64,000 nucleotides of DNA from an uncultured Flavobacteriaceae bacterium (GCA_937929935.1 CALFUL010000004.1:310001-374000), one strand, 5' to 3'. Counted from the first letter of the stretch, positions 26,316 through 34,900 are shown. Notes: generated by a model not told the origin, from the sequence alone. Translations and numbers: made by a program.

Positions 26316-26600
26316 ATGGATAATCAGATAACAATTACTACAGTCATAAATAAAATAGGACGAGTAATAGAATCGTATAGAGACAAAGAAGATTTAACTC
26401 AAGCTGAGTTAGGTAAAAGAATTAATGTTTCTCGCTTGACTATTATTAATATAGAGAAGGGCAAAGGGTCCAATACCCTAAATATTTTAAAAATTTTAAA
26501 ATACTTTGATTTATTACATGACTTAGACGTAAGTTTTAATCTAATGCTGGAAAAAGCCAATGAAGATGATGGTTTCAGTGAAATAAACTTATATGAATAG
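26316..26600 (+). CDS. hipB: HipB-like XRE family antitoxin
   Basis: 94 residues from the ATG at 26316; an open frame upstream from 26247 is only an AT-rich leader. The helix-turn-helix is complete: LTQAELGKRINVSRLTIINI, then EKGKGSNTLNILKILKYFDL. It represses the operon and neutralises the HipA kinase. The last bases overlap the toxin gene by 8 bp, the usual coupling of a type II toxin-antitoxin pair. Two TATACTT palindromes lie upstream. Confidence 0.85.
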   Translation: MDNQITITTVINKIGRVIESYRDKEDLTQAELGKRINVSRLTIINIEKGKGSNTLNILKILKYFDLLHDLDVSFNLMLEKANEDDGFSEINLYE

Positions 26601-27870
26601 CAAATTAGATAAGATAAAAGTTAGAATATTTGGAGAAGAAGTAGGCATTTTAGCCTATAATTCTATTAAAGCAGAAAGCTATTTTCAGTATAACAAAGTC
26701 TTTCTGGAACATAAACGTTATACCAATATTCTTCCATTCCTTATTAAACGTGTTTCCCAGACTCAAATATTTCGAAACTACAAAGAACACACATTTAGAG
26801 GATTACCTCCAATGATAGCTGATTCACTTCCAGACGATTTTGGAAATCAAGTTTTTAACGAGTGGATAAAATCCAAAGACATAAAAAAACATAAATTATC
26901 TCCAATCTACCAACTGGCCTATCTATCAAATAGAGGCATGGGTGCATTAGAATATTTTCCTGGAAAGTCATTGCCAAAAGCAGGAAAAATAAATTTGGAC
27001 TCCATTACTGATATATTAAGAAAAGTACTAGATGTAAAAAAGAACCATAAAGAATTAGAGCTATCAGATTTAGCACTTTTAAACATTTTTAAACTTGGTT
27101 CATCGCCAGGTGGAGCTCGCCCTAAAGTTATTGTGTCTGAGCATAAAAAGAGTAAAGAATTGATTCCTGGAGATGTGGAATATAGCAATGATTATAATCA
27201 TTATTTAGTCAAATTGAATATGAACAATGATGATGGTTATTCAAGAGAATTGATTGAGTATGGGTACTACAAGCTTGCTTTACTAGCTGGTTTAGATATG
27301 ATGCATTGTGAAATGATAGATAACAAACATTTTGCGACCATAAGATACGATCGTTTAAATGGAGAAAAGATTCATGTCCTTACGGCCACAGGAATTAGTG
27401 GTTATAACTTTCAAGACCCAGCTGTTTCTACTTATGAAAATGTATTTGAAATTGCCAATAACTTAAATCTTCCTTCGGGAGATATTGATGCATTATTCAG
27501 GAGAATGGTATTTAATTATGTTTTTCATAATGTGGATGATCATCTTAAAAATCATTCTTTCATTTATGAAAAGGATAATGACCGTTGGCGAATTTCCCCC
27601 TCATATGATATAAATTATTCTCTAAATGCGCTTAGAAAATGGCCAAATGCACCACATGTGCTTAGTTTAAATAATAAGAATACTCAAATAGATACTTCCG
27701 ATCTATTAACTATTGCTAAGACCTACGCTGTAAAAAGTCCTGAAAAAGTAATAATTGAAGTCTGTAAAGCCATATCTCATTGGGAAACTATTGCAACAGA
27801 ATTGAAGATTCCTGAAAGAGTTTATAATTCAATAAAGGAAGATTTTACAGATTATTCAAATATGTTCTGA
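26593..27870 (+). CDS. hipA: HipA family serine/threonine kinase toxin
   Basis: 425 residues, full length. Residues 1-125 are the N-terminal HipA subdomain (VRIFGEEVGILAYN, then PPMIADSLPDDFG). The kinase part has the serine loop KLGSSPGGARPK (169-178), catalytic Asp315 in NVDDHLKN and the metal-binding Asp339 in SYDINYS. HipA phosphorylates a translation factor (glutamyl-tRNA synthetase in E. coli) and causes growth arrest. The motifs look intact, so it is probably active. A second, split HipA lies at 56.9 kb. Confidence 0.88.
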   Translation: MNSKLDKIKVRIFGEEVGILAYNSIKAESYFQYNKVFLEHKRYTNILPFLIKRVSQTQIFRNYKEHTFRGLPPMIADSLPDDFGNQVFNEWIKSKDIKKHKLSPIYQLAYLSNRGMGALEYFPGKSLPKAGKINLDSITDILRKVLDVKKNHKELELSDLALLNIFKLGSSPGGARPKVIVSEHKKSKELIPGDVEYSNDYNHYLVKLNMNNDDGYSRELIEYGYYKLALLAGLDMMHCEMIDNKHFATIRYDRLNGEKIHVLTATGISGYNFQDPAVSTYENVFEIANNLNLPSGDIDALFRRMVFNYVFHNVDDHLKNHSFIYEKDNDRWRISPSYDINYSLNALRKWPNAPHVLSLNNKNTQIDTSDLLTIAKTYAVKSPEKVIIEVCKAISHWETIATELKIPERVYNSIKEDFTDYSNMF

Positions 27871-28036
27871 AAGTTTTCAAATCCTATTTGGCATAATATT
27901 AGGAGTACTTGAAGAAAAGCTTCAAACAAGACGAGAGGTTAGTAAGTGTACAGAAATTTATTTTTCTTAAATTTTGTACTCTTACGGCAAGCTGACGAGA
28001 ATGCTGTAGAAAAAAATATGACGTACATTTCCTTGA

Positions 28037-28058
28037 ACCTGCCTGCCGGCAGGCAGGT
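28037..28058. repeat. Perfect 22-bp palindrome inside repeat A
   Basis: The sequence is ACCTGCCTGCC followed by its exact complement, centred on CCGG. The matching place in the other repeat A copy (about 35338) has only a short unrelated linker, so the palindrome was inserted here. Such GC-rich palindromes are dispersed in many Flavobacteriia. It contains one CCGG, the expected site of the HpaII-type system nearby. Confidence 0.75.
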
Positions 28059-28117
28059 ACAAGAATTTTGAACTAATCTAAAAGGTTAGCTTTTAAATGG
28101 CGATGGCCAAGCGCTGG

Positions 28118-28135
28118 CCCCCGAAGCTTCGGGGG
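28118..28135. repeat. Perfect 18-bp palindrome inside repeat A
   Basis: CCCCCGAAGCTTCGGGGG is its own complement. The other repeat A copy lacks it. A further hairpin, ATAAAATTGATT-GAG-AATCAATTTTAT, follows about 20 bp on. No U-run and no gene end is near, so a terminator role is unlikely. Confidence 0.7.
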
Positions 28136-28401
28136 TGTTTAAATTTACGAGTGAATAAAATTGATTGAGAATCAATTTTATGAAGCTGCGAGTTGATGTT
28201 GCTGGCAAGCATTTTAGATTTTAAAAAGCAATCGAGCGTTTGCTAGCGGCAATTTTACATAACGACAAATTATGGTACAAATGACGGGTTAAATGCATTT
28301 AACAGCGAGTTGAAGCGTTGGCAAAGTCGCAGACACCGCTTAAAAAAAGTTGATGACCCTGTTCTGAATTTTAATTGATTCTCAGCAGTTTAAGGGATAT
28401 T

Positions 28402-28521
28402 TTACATAATAGAATTAAGACTTACGTTTTTCATTAAACCTTTAGTTATGTTGGCAGCCGCATCATCTTTCTTGATTATTGCTTCAGCCACTGGCTTAAC
28501 CAATAATACAAAATGTATCAT
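28402..28521 (-). other. Possible 39-residue gene remnant in the spacer
   Basis: A minus-strand frame with ATG at 28519-28521 and TAA at 28402-28404 reads MIHFVLLVKPVAEAIIKKDD, then AAANITKGLMKNVSLNSIM. It has protein-like composition, but no family was recognised. Its stop codon lies inside the motif ATTATGTAAAAT, as does that of the phosphatase relic at 34.8 kb. It may be the tail of a lost gene. Otherwise the spacer 27871-28766 holds only repeats. Confidence 0.25.
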
Positions 28522-28680
28522 AATGTTCCGCGTTATGTAACTTGAGCTTTGATTAAAAGCGAAAGTATCTATAAATCTTCTTTGATTTTTTTCTTTCTAA
28601 AAATTTTCTTCTAAAAGGTAATGGAACACTTATTATACGAGCCGACGATAGGAGGGGAGTGTAATGTGTGTGGAATGGGA
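28519..28680. repeat. Repeat family B, copy 2
   Basis: About 160 bp, colinear with 29381-29540: CATAATGTTCCGCGTTATG, then TTAAAAGCGAAAG, then TTTTTTTCTTTCTAAAAA, then GGTAATGGAACACT, then GCCGACGATAGGAG and TGTGTGGAATGGGA. It stands directly before parDE, and copy 3 directly after it. Confidence 0.7.
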
Positions 28681-28766
28681 GTCTTGAAAATAGGTTTATC
28701 TACTAGGAATATACTCAACTATTTACTATATTACACCAATAGTATGATGATTTAAATATTTAAGAT

Positions 28767-29024
28767 ATGGCAACTGTTCGCAAAACGGTAACCTTTACCG
28801 AACAACAAGATAAATGGATAAAAGCTCAAATCGAAGCTGGGGAGTATACAAATGATAGTGAATATTTACGAAATCTTGTCCGTCAAGACCAAGCAAATAA
28901 CACAAAGTTTCTTTCTCTTAAATCCAAACTCATGGAAGGACTTGAAAGTGGTGTTGGTACTAAATCTTTGCCTGAAATAATGAAAGAAGTAGAAATACGT
29001 ATGCGCGAAGATGGGCGTTTATAA
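28767..29024 (+). CDS. parD: ParD-like ribbon-helix-helix antitoxin
   Basis: 85 residues. MATVRKTVTFTEQQDKWIKA and GEYTNDSEYLRNLVRQDQ are the beta strand and helices of type II ParD antitoxins. It binds the operon promoter and ParE. It overlaps the toxin gene by 14 bp. The pair is framed by repeat B copies. Confidence 0.88.
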   Translation: MATVRKTVTFTEQQDKWIKAQIEAGEYTNDSEYLRNLVRQDQANNTKFLSLKSKLMEGLESGVGTKSLPEIMKEVEIRMREDGRL

Positions 29025-29310
29025 ACTCTCCAGAAAAGCCGAAATCGATTTGGCCGAAATGTATGAGTTCGGGATTCGTAAATTTGGTCTACTTCAGGCA
29101 CAAAAGTACTTTCTAGAAATGCACGATGTTTTTCAAGTACTTGATGAAAATGCAGATTTAGGTAGAGATGCTTCTGAATATATTGAAGATTTAAAACGAT
29201 TTGCTTTTAAGGCGCACACATTATTTTATTTACAAACTGCAAGCGGTATTTTTATTCTGAGAGTTCTAAGTCAACGCATGGATTACGAGCAAAACCTTAG
29301 CATAGTCTAG
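29011..29310 (+). CDS. parE: ParE/RelE superfamily toxin
   Basis: 99 residues: YKLSRKAEIDLAEMYEFGIR opens the fold, and LKRFAFKAHTLFYLQTASGI with ILRVLSQRMDYEQNL closes it, as in ParE gyrase-inhibiting toxins. It lies within a RHH-antitoxin operon. The sequence appears complete. RelE-type ribonuclease activity cannot be excluded but the ParD partner favours ParE. Confidence 0.87.
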   Translation: MGVYKLSRKAEIDLAEMYEFGIRKFGLLQAQKYFLEMHDVFQVLDENADLGRDASEYIEDLKRFAFKAHTLFYLQTASGIFILRVLSQRMDYEQNLSIV

Positions 29311-29380
29311 GAATTCGCTGAAATTACTTATAACTTATCGCTATTTGACCATAATGACGGATTATAGAACATTTTTGTAC

Positions 29381-29540
29381 TATAATGTCTTGCGTTATGA
29401 CACTTTGCTTTGGTAAAAGCGAAGTTATTTTCTCCAATCTTCTTTTATTTTTTTCTTTCTAAAAACTTCTTACAAAATGTAATGGAATACTCTTTGCCCA
29501 AGCGACGATAGGAGCGAAGTGGTAAAGTGTATGGAATGGG
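29381..29540. repeat. Repeat family B, copy 3
   Basis: About 160 bp matching copy 2: TATAATGTCTTGCGTTATGA, then GGTAAAAGCGAAG, then TTTTTTTCTTTCTAAAAA, then GTAATGGAATACTC, then AGCGACGATAGGAGCGAAGT and TGTATGGAATGGG. It fills most of the 356-bp spacer between parE and the methyltransferase gene. The remainder is an AT-rich leader with no other visible feature. Confidence 0.7.
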
Positions 29541-29666
29541 TTTTAAAACAAATAGAAATCAAATTCGAAAATGTTAAAAATTTTGTTTAAACTTAATTTT
29601 TAACTTCTTCAAATATTGCAATAAACTTATTAATTTGCATAACATTAAAGAACACTAGAATAATAA

Positions 29667-30947
29667 ATGGAGCTCAAAGAACGAATAACACTTGAGGATA
29701 TAAATGGAAAGAGCTTTAAGATAAGACTTATTGAGCCTGAGAGTCCAAGAAAAGCTGCTTTCACGCACTATTTGCATAATCATAAAAATGGTGTTTCTCA
29801 ATTTTACAAAAGTGATGCAATTGAATTTGTAAAAGATATTCTAACTCAGAAAAACCCTGATGAAAAAGTAACTCGTAAAGTTGCGGAAGAAGCACTTCAA
29901 TATTATCTCTTTGATTTTAAAAATAATGTACCCTTTCCAGAACCGAAAAACCCAAAATTCAAATTCATTGATTTATTTGCTGGTATCGGAGGATTTAGAC
30001 TAGCTTTTCAAAACTTAGGAGGTAAATGTGTTTTCACAAGTGAATGGGATAAGTATTCGAAAATTACCTACGAGACTAACTTTGGTGAAATTCCTTTTGG
30101 AGATATAACTAAAGAAAAAACTAAAAGCTATATCCCTGATAATTTTGATGTCCTTTGTGCTGGTTTTCCATGTCAAGCTTTTTCAATTGCAGGAAGAAAG
30201 GGAGGATTTGAAGATACAAGAGGAACATTGTTTTTCGATGTTGCGGAAATAATAAAAAGAAAAAGACCTAAAGCCATTTTTCTTGAAAATGTAAAAGGGC
30301 TTAGAAGTCATGACAAAGGTAAGACCTTGGCCACCATATTGAATGTTCTTAGAAACGAATTGGACTATTACGTACCTGAACCAGAAGTTATAAATGCCAA
30401 GAATTATGGAGTTCCGCAAAATAGAGAGCGCATATTTATTGTTGGTTTTAGAAAGGACTTAGGAATTACGGACTTTAAATACCCCAAGCCCACCGACAAA
30501 ACAAAGGTTTTGGAAGATATTCTCGAAACAAATGAAGTATCAGTAAAATACTACTTATCAAACACTTACATGAATACTCTTCGAGCCCATAGAACAAGAC
30601 ATGAGAGTAAAGGAAATGGTTTTGGTTACGAAATACATTCTAATGATGAAATCGCCAACGCGGTAGTTTGCGGAGGGATGGGAAGAGAAAGAAATTTAAT
30701 AATTGACAATAAGCTAACAAATTTCACACCTGTAACCAATATTAAAGGAGAAGTTAATAGGGATGGGATTCGTAAAATGACTCCTAGAGAATGGGCTAGA
30801 CTACAAGGTTTTCCTGATGATTTTAAAATTATTGTCTCCGATGCGCAAGCATACAAACAATTTGGCAATTCAGTAGCTGTTCCGGCCATTCAATCGACGG
30901 CAAATGCAATTTTAAAAAAATTAAAATCAGCAAATGACGGGGAATAA
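29667..30947 (+). CDS. DNA (cytosine-5) methyltransferase, probably HpaII-type (CCGG)
   Basis: 426 residues. C5-methyltransferase motifs are in order: I FIDLFAGIGGFRLAF (100-114), IV AGFPCQAFS with catalytic Cys169, VI ENVKGL, VIII QNRERIFIVG and X QFGNSVAVPA. The catalytic core begins only at residue 97; the first 96 residues are an extension with a helical, charged character, absent from minimal enzymes. It overlaps the HpaII-family endonuclease gene by 14 bp. The CCGG target is inferred from that partner. Confidence 0.92.
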   Translation: MELKERITLEDINGKSFKIRLIEPESPRKAAFTHYLHNHKNGVSQFYKSDAIEFVKDILTQKNPDEKVTRKVAEEALQYYLFDFKNNVPFPEPKNPKFKFIDLFAGIGGFRLAFQNLGGKCVFTSEWDKYSKITYETNFGEIPFGDITKEKTKSYIPDNFDVLCAGFPCQAFSIAGRKGGFEDTRGTLFFDVAEIIKRKRPKAIFLENVKGLRSHDKGKTLATILNVLRNELDYYVPEPEVINAKNYGVPQNRERIFIVGFRKDLGITDFKYPKPTDKTKVLEDILETNEVSVKYYLSNTYMNTLRAHRTRHESKGNGFGYEIHSNDEIANAVVCGGMGRERNLIIDNKLTNFTPVTNIKGEVNRDGIRKMTPREWARLQGFPDDFKIIVSDAQAYKQFGNSVAVPAIQSTANAILKKLKSANDGE

Positions 30948-32007
30948 AGGAGAATGGAGCGAACTTTTTGTTTTTTTTAAACTACTAGCTGACGGAAAAT
31001 TATTTTCTGCGGATAAAGATTTGAACAAAACAGAATCTTTTATTGAAGTGAATTCAATTTATAGAAAGGATTCTGGTAAAAGATTAGAATTTAAGATTAC
31101 AGAGAATATTAATTTAATAGACCAAACTACTGGCAAACTAATATTATCATTTCCTAAGGAAAAGGCTGAAGAAATCTCAAATAGGCTGCTTAAAGAAATT
31201 AATTCTGGAAAGAAAAAATCGGACGAATTAATTCAATCATTTAATGATTTACTAATTACTGAAGTAAGTGATAAATCTCAAAAAAAGGGAGATATTAATA
31301 TCCTTATTTATGACCCAACTCATGGAATTGAAAGCGACCAAAAATTTAGCATTAAGTCTTTCTTAGGAAGTAAACCAACTCTTTTCAATGCCAATAAGAC
31401 TACAAATATTATTTATAAAATAAATGATAAAACTGGGAGTGCAGTAAGTGATTCACACCTCAAAGAAATTAATTTAATAGCCAGTAGACATAAATATATT
31501 GATAGAATAAAGAGAATAATTGAATTGGGATATCAAATTAATTTTGATTCTTATCAAGATGACACCTTCAAATTAAATTTACAAATTATTGATAGTGATT
31601 TACCAGAAATCATTGCCGAAATAGTGCTTGATAAGTATGTAAACCGAGTAATTAATATTACTGAAGTAATTGAAAAGCTAAATCATGAAAATCCAATGTC
31701 TTATGATTTGTCCCAAGGGCACCAATTTTATGAATATAGAATAATCAACTTTTTGGTTGAAGTTGCTTTAGGAATGACCTCTAAAACTGTATGGTCAGGA
31801 GAGTATGATGTAATTGGTGGTATTATTATAGTAAAACAAGATTCGGAAATTGTTTGTTATCATTTAGTTGATTTTAATAAGTTTAAGACTTACTTAAAGA
31901 ATGCTACAAAGCTTGATAATCCCTCAGGTGGTAAAATGGGATATGGGGAAGTTTATATGGAAAATAATAGTTCATTTATAAAATTAAACTTTCAAATAAA
32001 AGCTTAA
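30934..32007 (+). CDS. HpaII family type II restriction endonuclease
   Basis: 357 residues, close to the length of R.HpaII. The opening MTGNKGEWSELFVFFKLLAD and KLFSADKDLNKTESFIEV resemble the start of that family as remembered. Middle GDINILIYDPTHGIESDQKF and KSFLGSKPTLFNA are also family-like. It should cut unmethylated CCGG. It lies directly after, and coupled with, the methyltransferase. The frame appears intact and AT-rich. Confidence 0.85.
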   Translation: MTGNKGEWSELFVFFKLLADGKLFSADKDLNKTESFIEVNSIYRKDSGKRLEFKITENINLIDQTTGKLILSFPKEKAEEISNRLLKEINSGKKKSDELIQSFNDLLITEVSDKSQKKGDINILIYDPTHGIESDQKFSIKSFLGSKPTLFNANKTTNIIYKINDKTGSAVSDSHLKEINLIASRHKYIDRIKRIIELGYQINFDSYQDDTFKLNLQIIDSDLPEIIAEIVLDKYVNRVINITEVIEKLNHENPMSYDLSQGHQFYEYRIINFLVEVALGMTSKTVWSGEYDVIGGIIIVKQDSEIVCYHLVDFNKFKTYLKNATKLDNPSGGKMGYGEVYMENNSSFIKLNFQIKA

Positions 32008-32060
32008 AAGATTTTAACAAAGGTTTTCGCAAAGGAATAAAGCGTAAAAAGTATAGTAAT

Positions 32061-33260
32061 ATGATAGTTAAATTTCTAGATAATCTTTTAGATAAAAAGT
32101 CTAAATGTCATAGTATTCTGGTCACTTTAAAAGTCTCTGAGTATCTAAACCTTATTAAAAAATCTTATGAAAATCAAGGGCAATTAGATGGTCAACGTGA
32201 TAAATTAAAGACAACTTCTGGCACAAGAATTAGAAGTCGAATGACTGAAGATTTTAAACAGAATGCGATTTTGCCCCCCGTAGTATTAGGTTTGGTTGTA
32301 GAGGAGGAAATATACGAGGAGATTGGGAAATTTTCTACGAAAGAAGAACTTGCTGAATTCTTAAAAAGCTGTGATAAAAATAAAATCAGCATAATAGATG
32401 GAATGCAAAGAACGACGGTCTATCTAGATACGGCCGAAACGACTAATGAATATATCATTAGATGTGAATTTTGGATAACAGCAAAAACAGAAAGTTTAAC
32501 CTACAGAATGCTTGTGCTAAATACTGGACAGGTACCATGGAATCTAAGACGTCAGGTTGAAGTTGTTTATGCTCCTTTACTTGAAGAAATTGAAAACAGA
32601 GTGTATGAATTTTATCCAGAACTAAAAGGCCCCTTAAATTTATATTCAATAGACGAAAAAGGAGCTAGAACCAAACCAGCAGATTTTCATAAAAATCATA
32701 TTGTAGAATTATATTTATCATTTGGGTTAAGGAAGGAAAAAATTGACACAGGTAATATCCTTGCTGAGGACTTTTCTAGGTTAGATATGATAGAAGCTAT
32801 GTCACAAAAAGAGTTTTTTAATGATTTCATACACATCTTTTCAATGCTTTGTAAGCTAGATATTGCTATTTCTGAAAACCTTAAAAATCCATTAAACGAA
32901 TATGATAAGATAGTTGTTGGACGCCATTTATTTGATAGTATGCCAGCTAAGGTTGGGTTTGTAGTTAGTGCCTCGCAAATCATATATGGTCGTCTAGGAA
33001 CCAAAAGAGCTTTTGAAGACCAAGAAAAATCTATTAAGTCAATAATATTAAGAGTTAATTCACTTATAGAAAAAATTGAATCAATTGAAGAGCCTAATAA
33101 AGAAGCATTTTATTCATTTTCCATTTTAAACGAACAAATAAAACATGCTCCAACTAACAGAATAGGTGATTGGCAAAGAACTTTTTATCTAGAATCATTT
33201 AGACTACTACTTACAGACACTTTTATTGAAAGCTTAGAACCAAGCTGGAGAGCTTATTAA
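32061..33260 (+). CDS. DGQHR/ParB-like domain protein, defence-associated
   Basis: 399 residues. The pattern ILPPVVLGLVV (70-80), then IIDGMQRT (111-118) and VLNTGQVPWNLRRQVE (152-167) matches the ParB/DUF262/DndB superfamily, whose members have DGQ-R loops and act on DNA or nucleotides in phosphorothioation and type IV-like defence. The DGQHR core reads DGMQR here. The C-terminal half is helical and unassigned. It follows the restriction gene by 53 bp and precedes a HEPN gene by 14 bp, so the two look like one unit. Exact function unknown. Confidence 0.6.
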   Translation: MIVKFLDNLLDKKSKCHSILVTLKVSEYLNLIKKSYENQGQLDGQRDKLKTTSGTRIRSRMTEDFKQNAILPPVVLGLVVEEEIYEEIGKFSTKEELAEFLKSCDKNKISIIDGMQRTTVYLDTAETTNEYIIRCEFWITAKTESLTYRMLVLNTGQVPWNLRRQVEVVYAPLLEEIENRVYEFYPELKGPLNLYSIDEKGARTKPADFHKNHIVELYLSFGLRKEKIDTGNILAEDFSRLDMIEAMSQKEFFNDFIHIFSMLCKLDIAISENLKNPLNEYDKIVVGRHLFDSMPAKVGFVVSASQIIYGRLGTKRAFEDQEKSIKSIILRVNSLIEKIESIEEPNKEAFYSFSILNEQIKHAPTNRIGDWQRTFYLESFRLLLTDTFIESLEPSWRAY

Positions 33261-33274
33261 TTTTCTAAAGTGTT

Positions 33275-33388
33275 ATGGCAAATACTATGATAGAGATAAA
33301 TCGTCGACTTTTTAGTAGATTGGAATCTCTGCTGCCAAAAGAGCATTCTGATTATGGAAATATTGTTATTGGTGAATCATCAATCTGA
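33275..33388 (+). pseudogene. 5' fragment of the HEPN gene, ended by in-frame TGA
   Basis: ATG 33275 lies 14 bp after the preceding stop and gives 37 residues (MANTMIEINRRLFSRLESLL, then PKEHSDYGNIVIGESSI) before TGA at 33386-33388. The same frame continues at once with HIKTNVQEETVLKEINLVHS into the long open frame of the next entry. The natural gene was therefore probably 33275-34423 (382 residues plus stop) with one nonsense codon. Confidence 0.55.
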
Positions 33389-33448
33389 CATATTAAAACC
33401 AATGTACAGGAAGAAACGGTTTTAAAAGAAATCAACCTAGTTCACTCA

Positions 33449-34423
33449 TTGAAAATAGGTCGAAAAATTAGTTGTTATGTCGTTGAATTTCAAGGTAGAT
33501 TTTTCTTTGTTTTATCAGGGGATAAAGAGGACTATAAATACGAATTTCAATATGGATTATTCGTTATAGAGTCAGATGAAGAAAATATTACCCATGATAA
33601 TTCTGGCTTAAACACCTTTTTATGGGCTCAGGATAATTTTCCTTTTGCACAAGAAAACATTGGTTTAGAATTGATTGAAACCGTTTTTTGTAGAGAAGGT
33701 AAAAAAAATGGAGAATTTGAAAATTTTGAAATAGAAAAATATTTTAAAGGCCATTACATCTGGGAAATTGATATTCAAATTCATAGCAATATCAATGAGT
33801 CAATTTTATATAGCTGGTTTTCTTCTATTTCAATGCAGTCATACGATTCTAAATATTTTCTTAACTATTCATCAAAAACTAAACAGGGTTATAGAGATGT
33901 AATTGAGAATTGCCCAATGGACCTAATAGGTACTATTATCTACAGGTCAATGTTTTCAAGAAGTTGGAATTATAGTTTTTTAGAGTTGTATCGATGCATT
34001 GAATTCTTATACCCAATACCTTATCTTAAAAGATTTTCGGATAGACTAGGAGATTCAACTTTATTTACTAAAATGTATATTGAAGCAGAAAATCAATTAG
34101 ATTGGAAACCAAAAGAAATGAATACGCTTGAAAAATTAATAAGAGAATATGGTGAATCAAATACCGAAATATTAGAATTTAAAAAATGTTTCGAGAAGGT
34201 AGAAAAAGTTGAGTTTGCAAAGGATTCTAAAAATTCAAATATCGTTGCTTCTCGTATATATAAGCTTAGAAACTCTATAGCCCACTTTAGACTGAATCTA
34301 TCTTATCCTATTAGTGAGGACAATGATTTCGACCATCTTATAAGATGTATGTTAGATTTGATTCGTGTGTTATATGACAAATATAGAATTGAAGTAAGCC
34401 AAATTAAGAATCTTACGACCTAG
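33449..34423 (+). CDS. HEPN-domain protein, probable RNase effector (5'-truncated)
   Basis: 324 residues from a TTG at 33449; translation of the original protein probably began at 33275 (see previous entry). The C-terminal helical region holds RNSIAH (Arg274 to His279), the Rx4H signature of HEPN ribonucleases, preceded by YRCIEFLYPIPYLK. The N-terminal 160 residues are beta-rich and unassigned (FQGRFFFVLSGDKED, then GHYIWEIDIQIH), resembling a sensor domain such as in ApeA-like proteins. Pairing with a DGQHR/ParB-like protein next to a restriction system suggests abortive infection. Function is inferred. Confidence 0.65.
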   Translation: MKIGRKISCYVVEFQGRFFFVLSGDKEDYKYEFQYGLFVIESDEENITHDNSGLNTFLWAQDNFPFAQENIGLELIETVFCREGKKNGEFENFEIEKYFKGHYIWEIDIQIHSNINESILYSWFSSISMQSYDSKYFLNYSSKTKQGYRDVIENCPMDLIGTIIYRSMFSRSWNYSFLELYRCIEFLYPIPYLKRFSDRLGDSTLFTKMYIEAENQLDWKPKEMNTLEKLIREYGESNTEILEFKKCFEKVEKVEFAKDSKNSNIVASRIYKLRNSIAHFRLNLSYPISEDNDFDHLIRCMLDLIRVLYDKYRIEVSQIKNLTT

Positions 34424-34452
34424 TATTTTGATTTTGGTGGTCTAAAAGAATT

Positions 34453-34494
34453 TTGCTAAAACAATAGGCGAGGGGAGAGGCCATATTCAAGAGC
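34453..34494. repeat. Repeat C, copy 1
   Basis: TTGCTAAAACAATAGGCGAG and GAGAGGCCATATTCAAGAGC recur at 34901-34943 with few changes. The two direct copies bracket the broken phosphatase gene. Confidence 0.7.
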
Positions 34495-34516
34495 TGTATT
34501 TTACAAATGGTTAATT

Positions 34517-34845
34517 ATGAAAAGCATATTATTTGTCTGTTCGGCTAATAAGGACCGTTCTAAAACTGCCGAAGACTATTTTAGTGCAAGCTTTCATATT
34601 TATGTTTTGATTCTGCAGGAACCAATAAAAACACCTGTAATAAGCTAGGAACAAACTACATAAGCAAAGAACAATTAGATTTAGCAGATGAAGTTTTTGT
34701 TATGGAAAACAAGCACTTGAAAACAATTAAAGAGCTTTTTGGTAATAAATACTACGATAAAATTACCGTGTTGAATATTAAAGACATCTATACATATGGG
34801 TCTAAAGAACTGATTAAAGTTCTAATAGCTAAAAATATTATGTAA
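34517..34845 (+). pseudogene. Frameshifted low-molecular-weight protein tyrosine phosphatase-like gene
   Basis: The start MKSILFVCSANKDRSKTAED has the P-loop CxxNxxRS of the family, but the frame is lost near 34597-34602 and another frame continues with FDSAGTNKNTCNKLGTNYIS, LADEVFVMENKH and ITVLNIKDIYTYG up to TAA at 34843-34845. The sum is a short, host-type low-molecular-weight phosphatase relative of about 110 residues. One indel breaks it. Its last codons lie inside the recurring motif ATTATGTAAAAT. Confidence 0.75.
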
Positions 34846-34900
34846 AATAGAATAGTGCGTTTCTACCCAGATGGAGGGTGGCAAAACGGCCTCAGAGAAC

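Larger units (their letters stand above)
27885..28410. repeat. Repeat family A, copy 1, with inserted palindromes
   Basis: A non-coding stretch that matches 35191-35598 in order: CTTCAAACAAGACGAGAGGT, then GGCAAGCTGACGAGAATGCT, then TTTAAAAAGCAATC, then CAAATTATGGTACAAATGA, then GACACCGCTTAAAAAA and TAAGGGATATTTTACATAAT. Copy 1 carries three hairpins that copy 2 lacks or replaces, including 28037-28058 and 28118-28135. The direct repeats bracket the parDE and restriction-modification part of the island. Confidence 0.7.
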
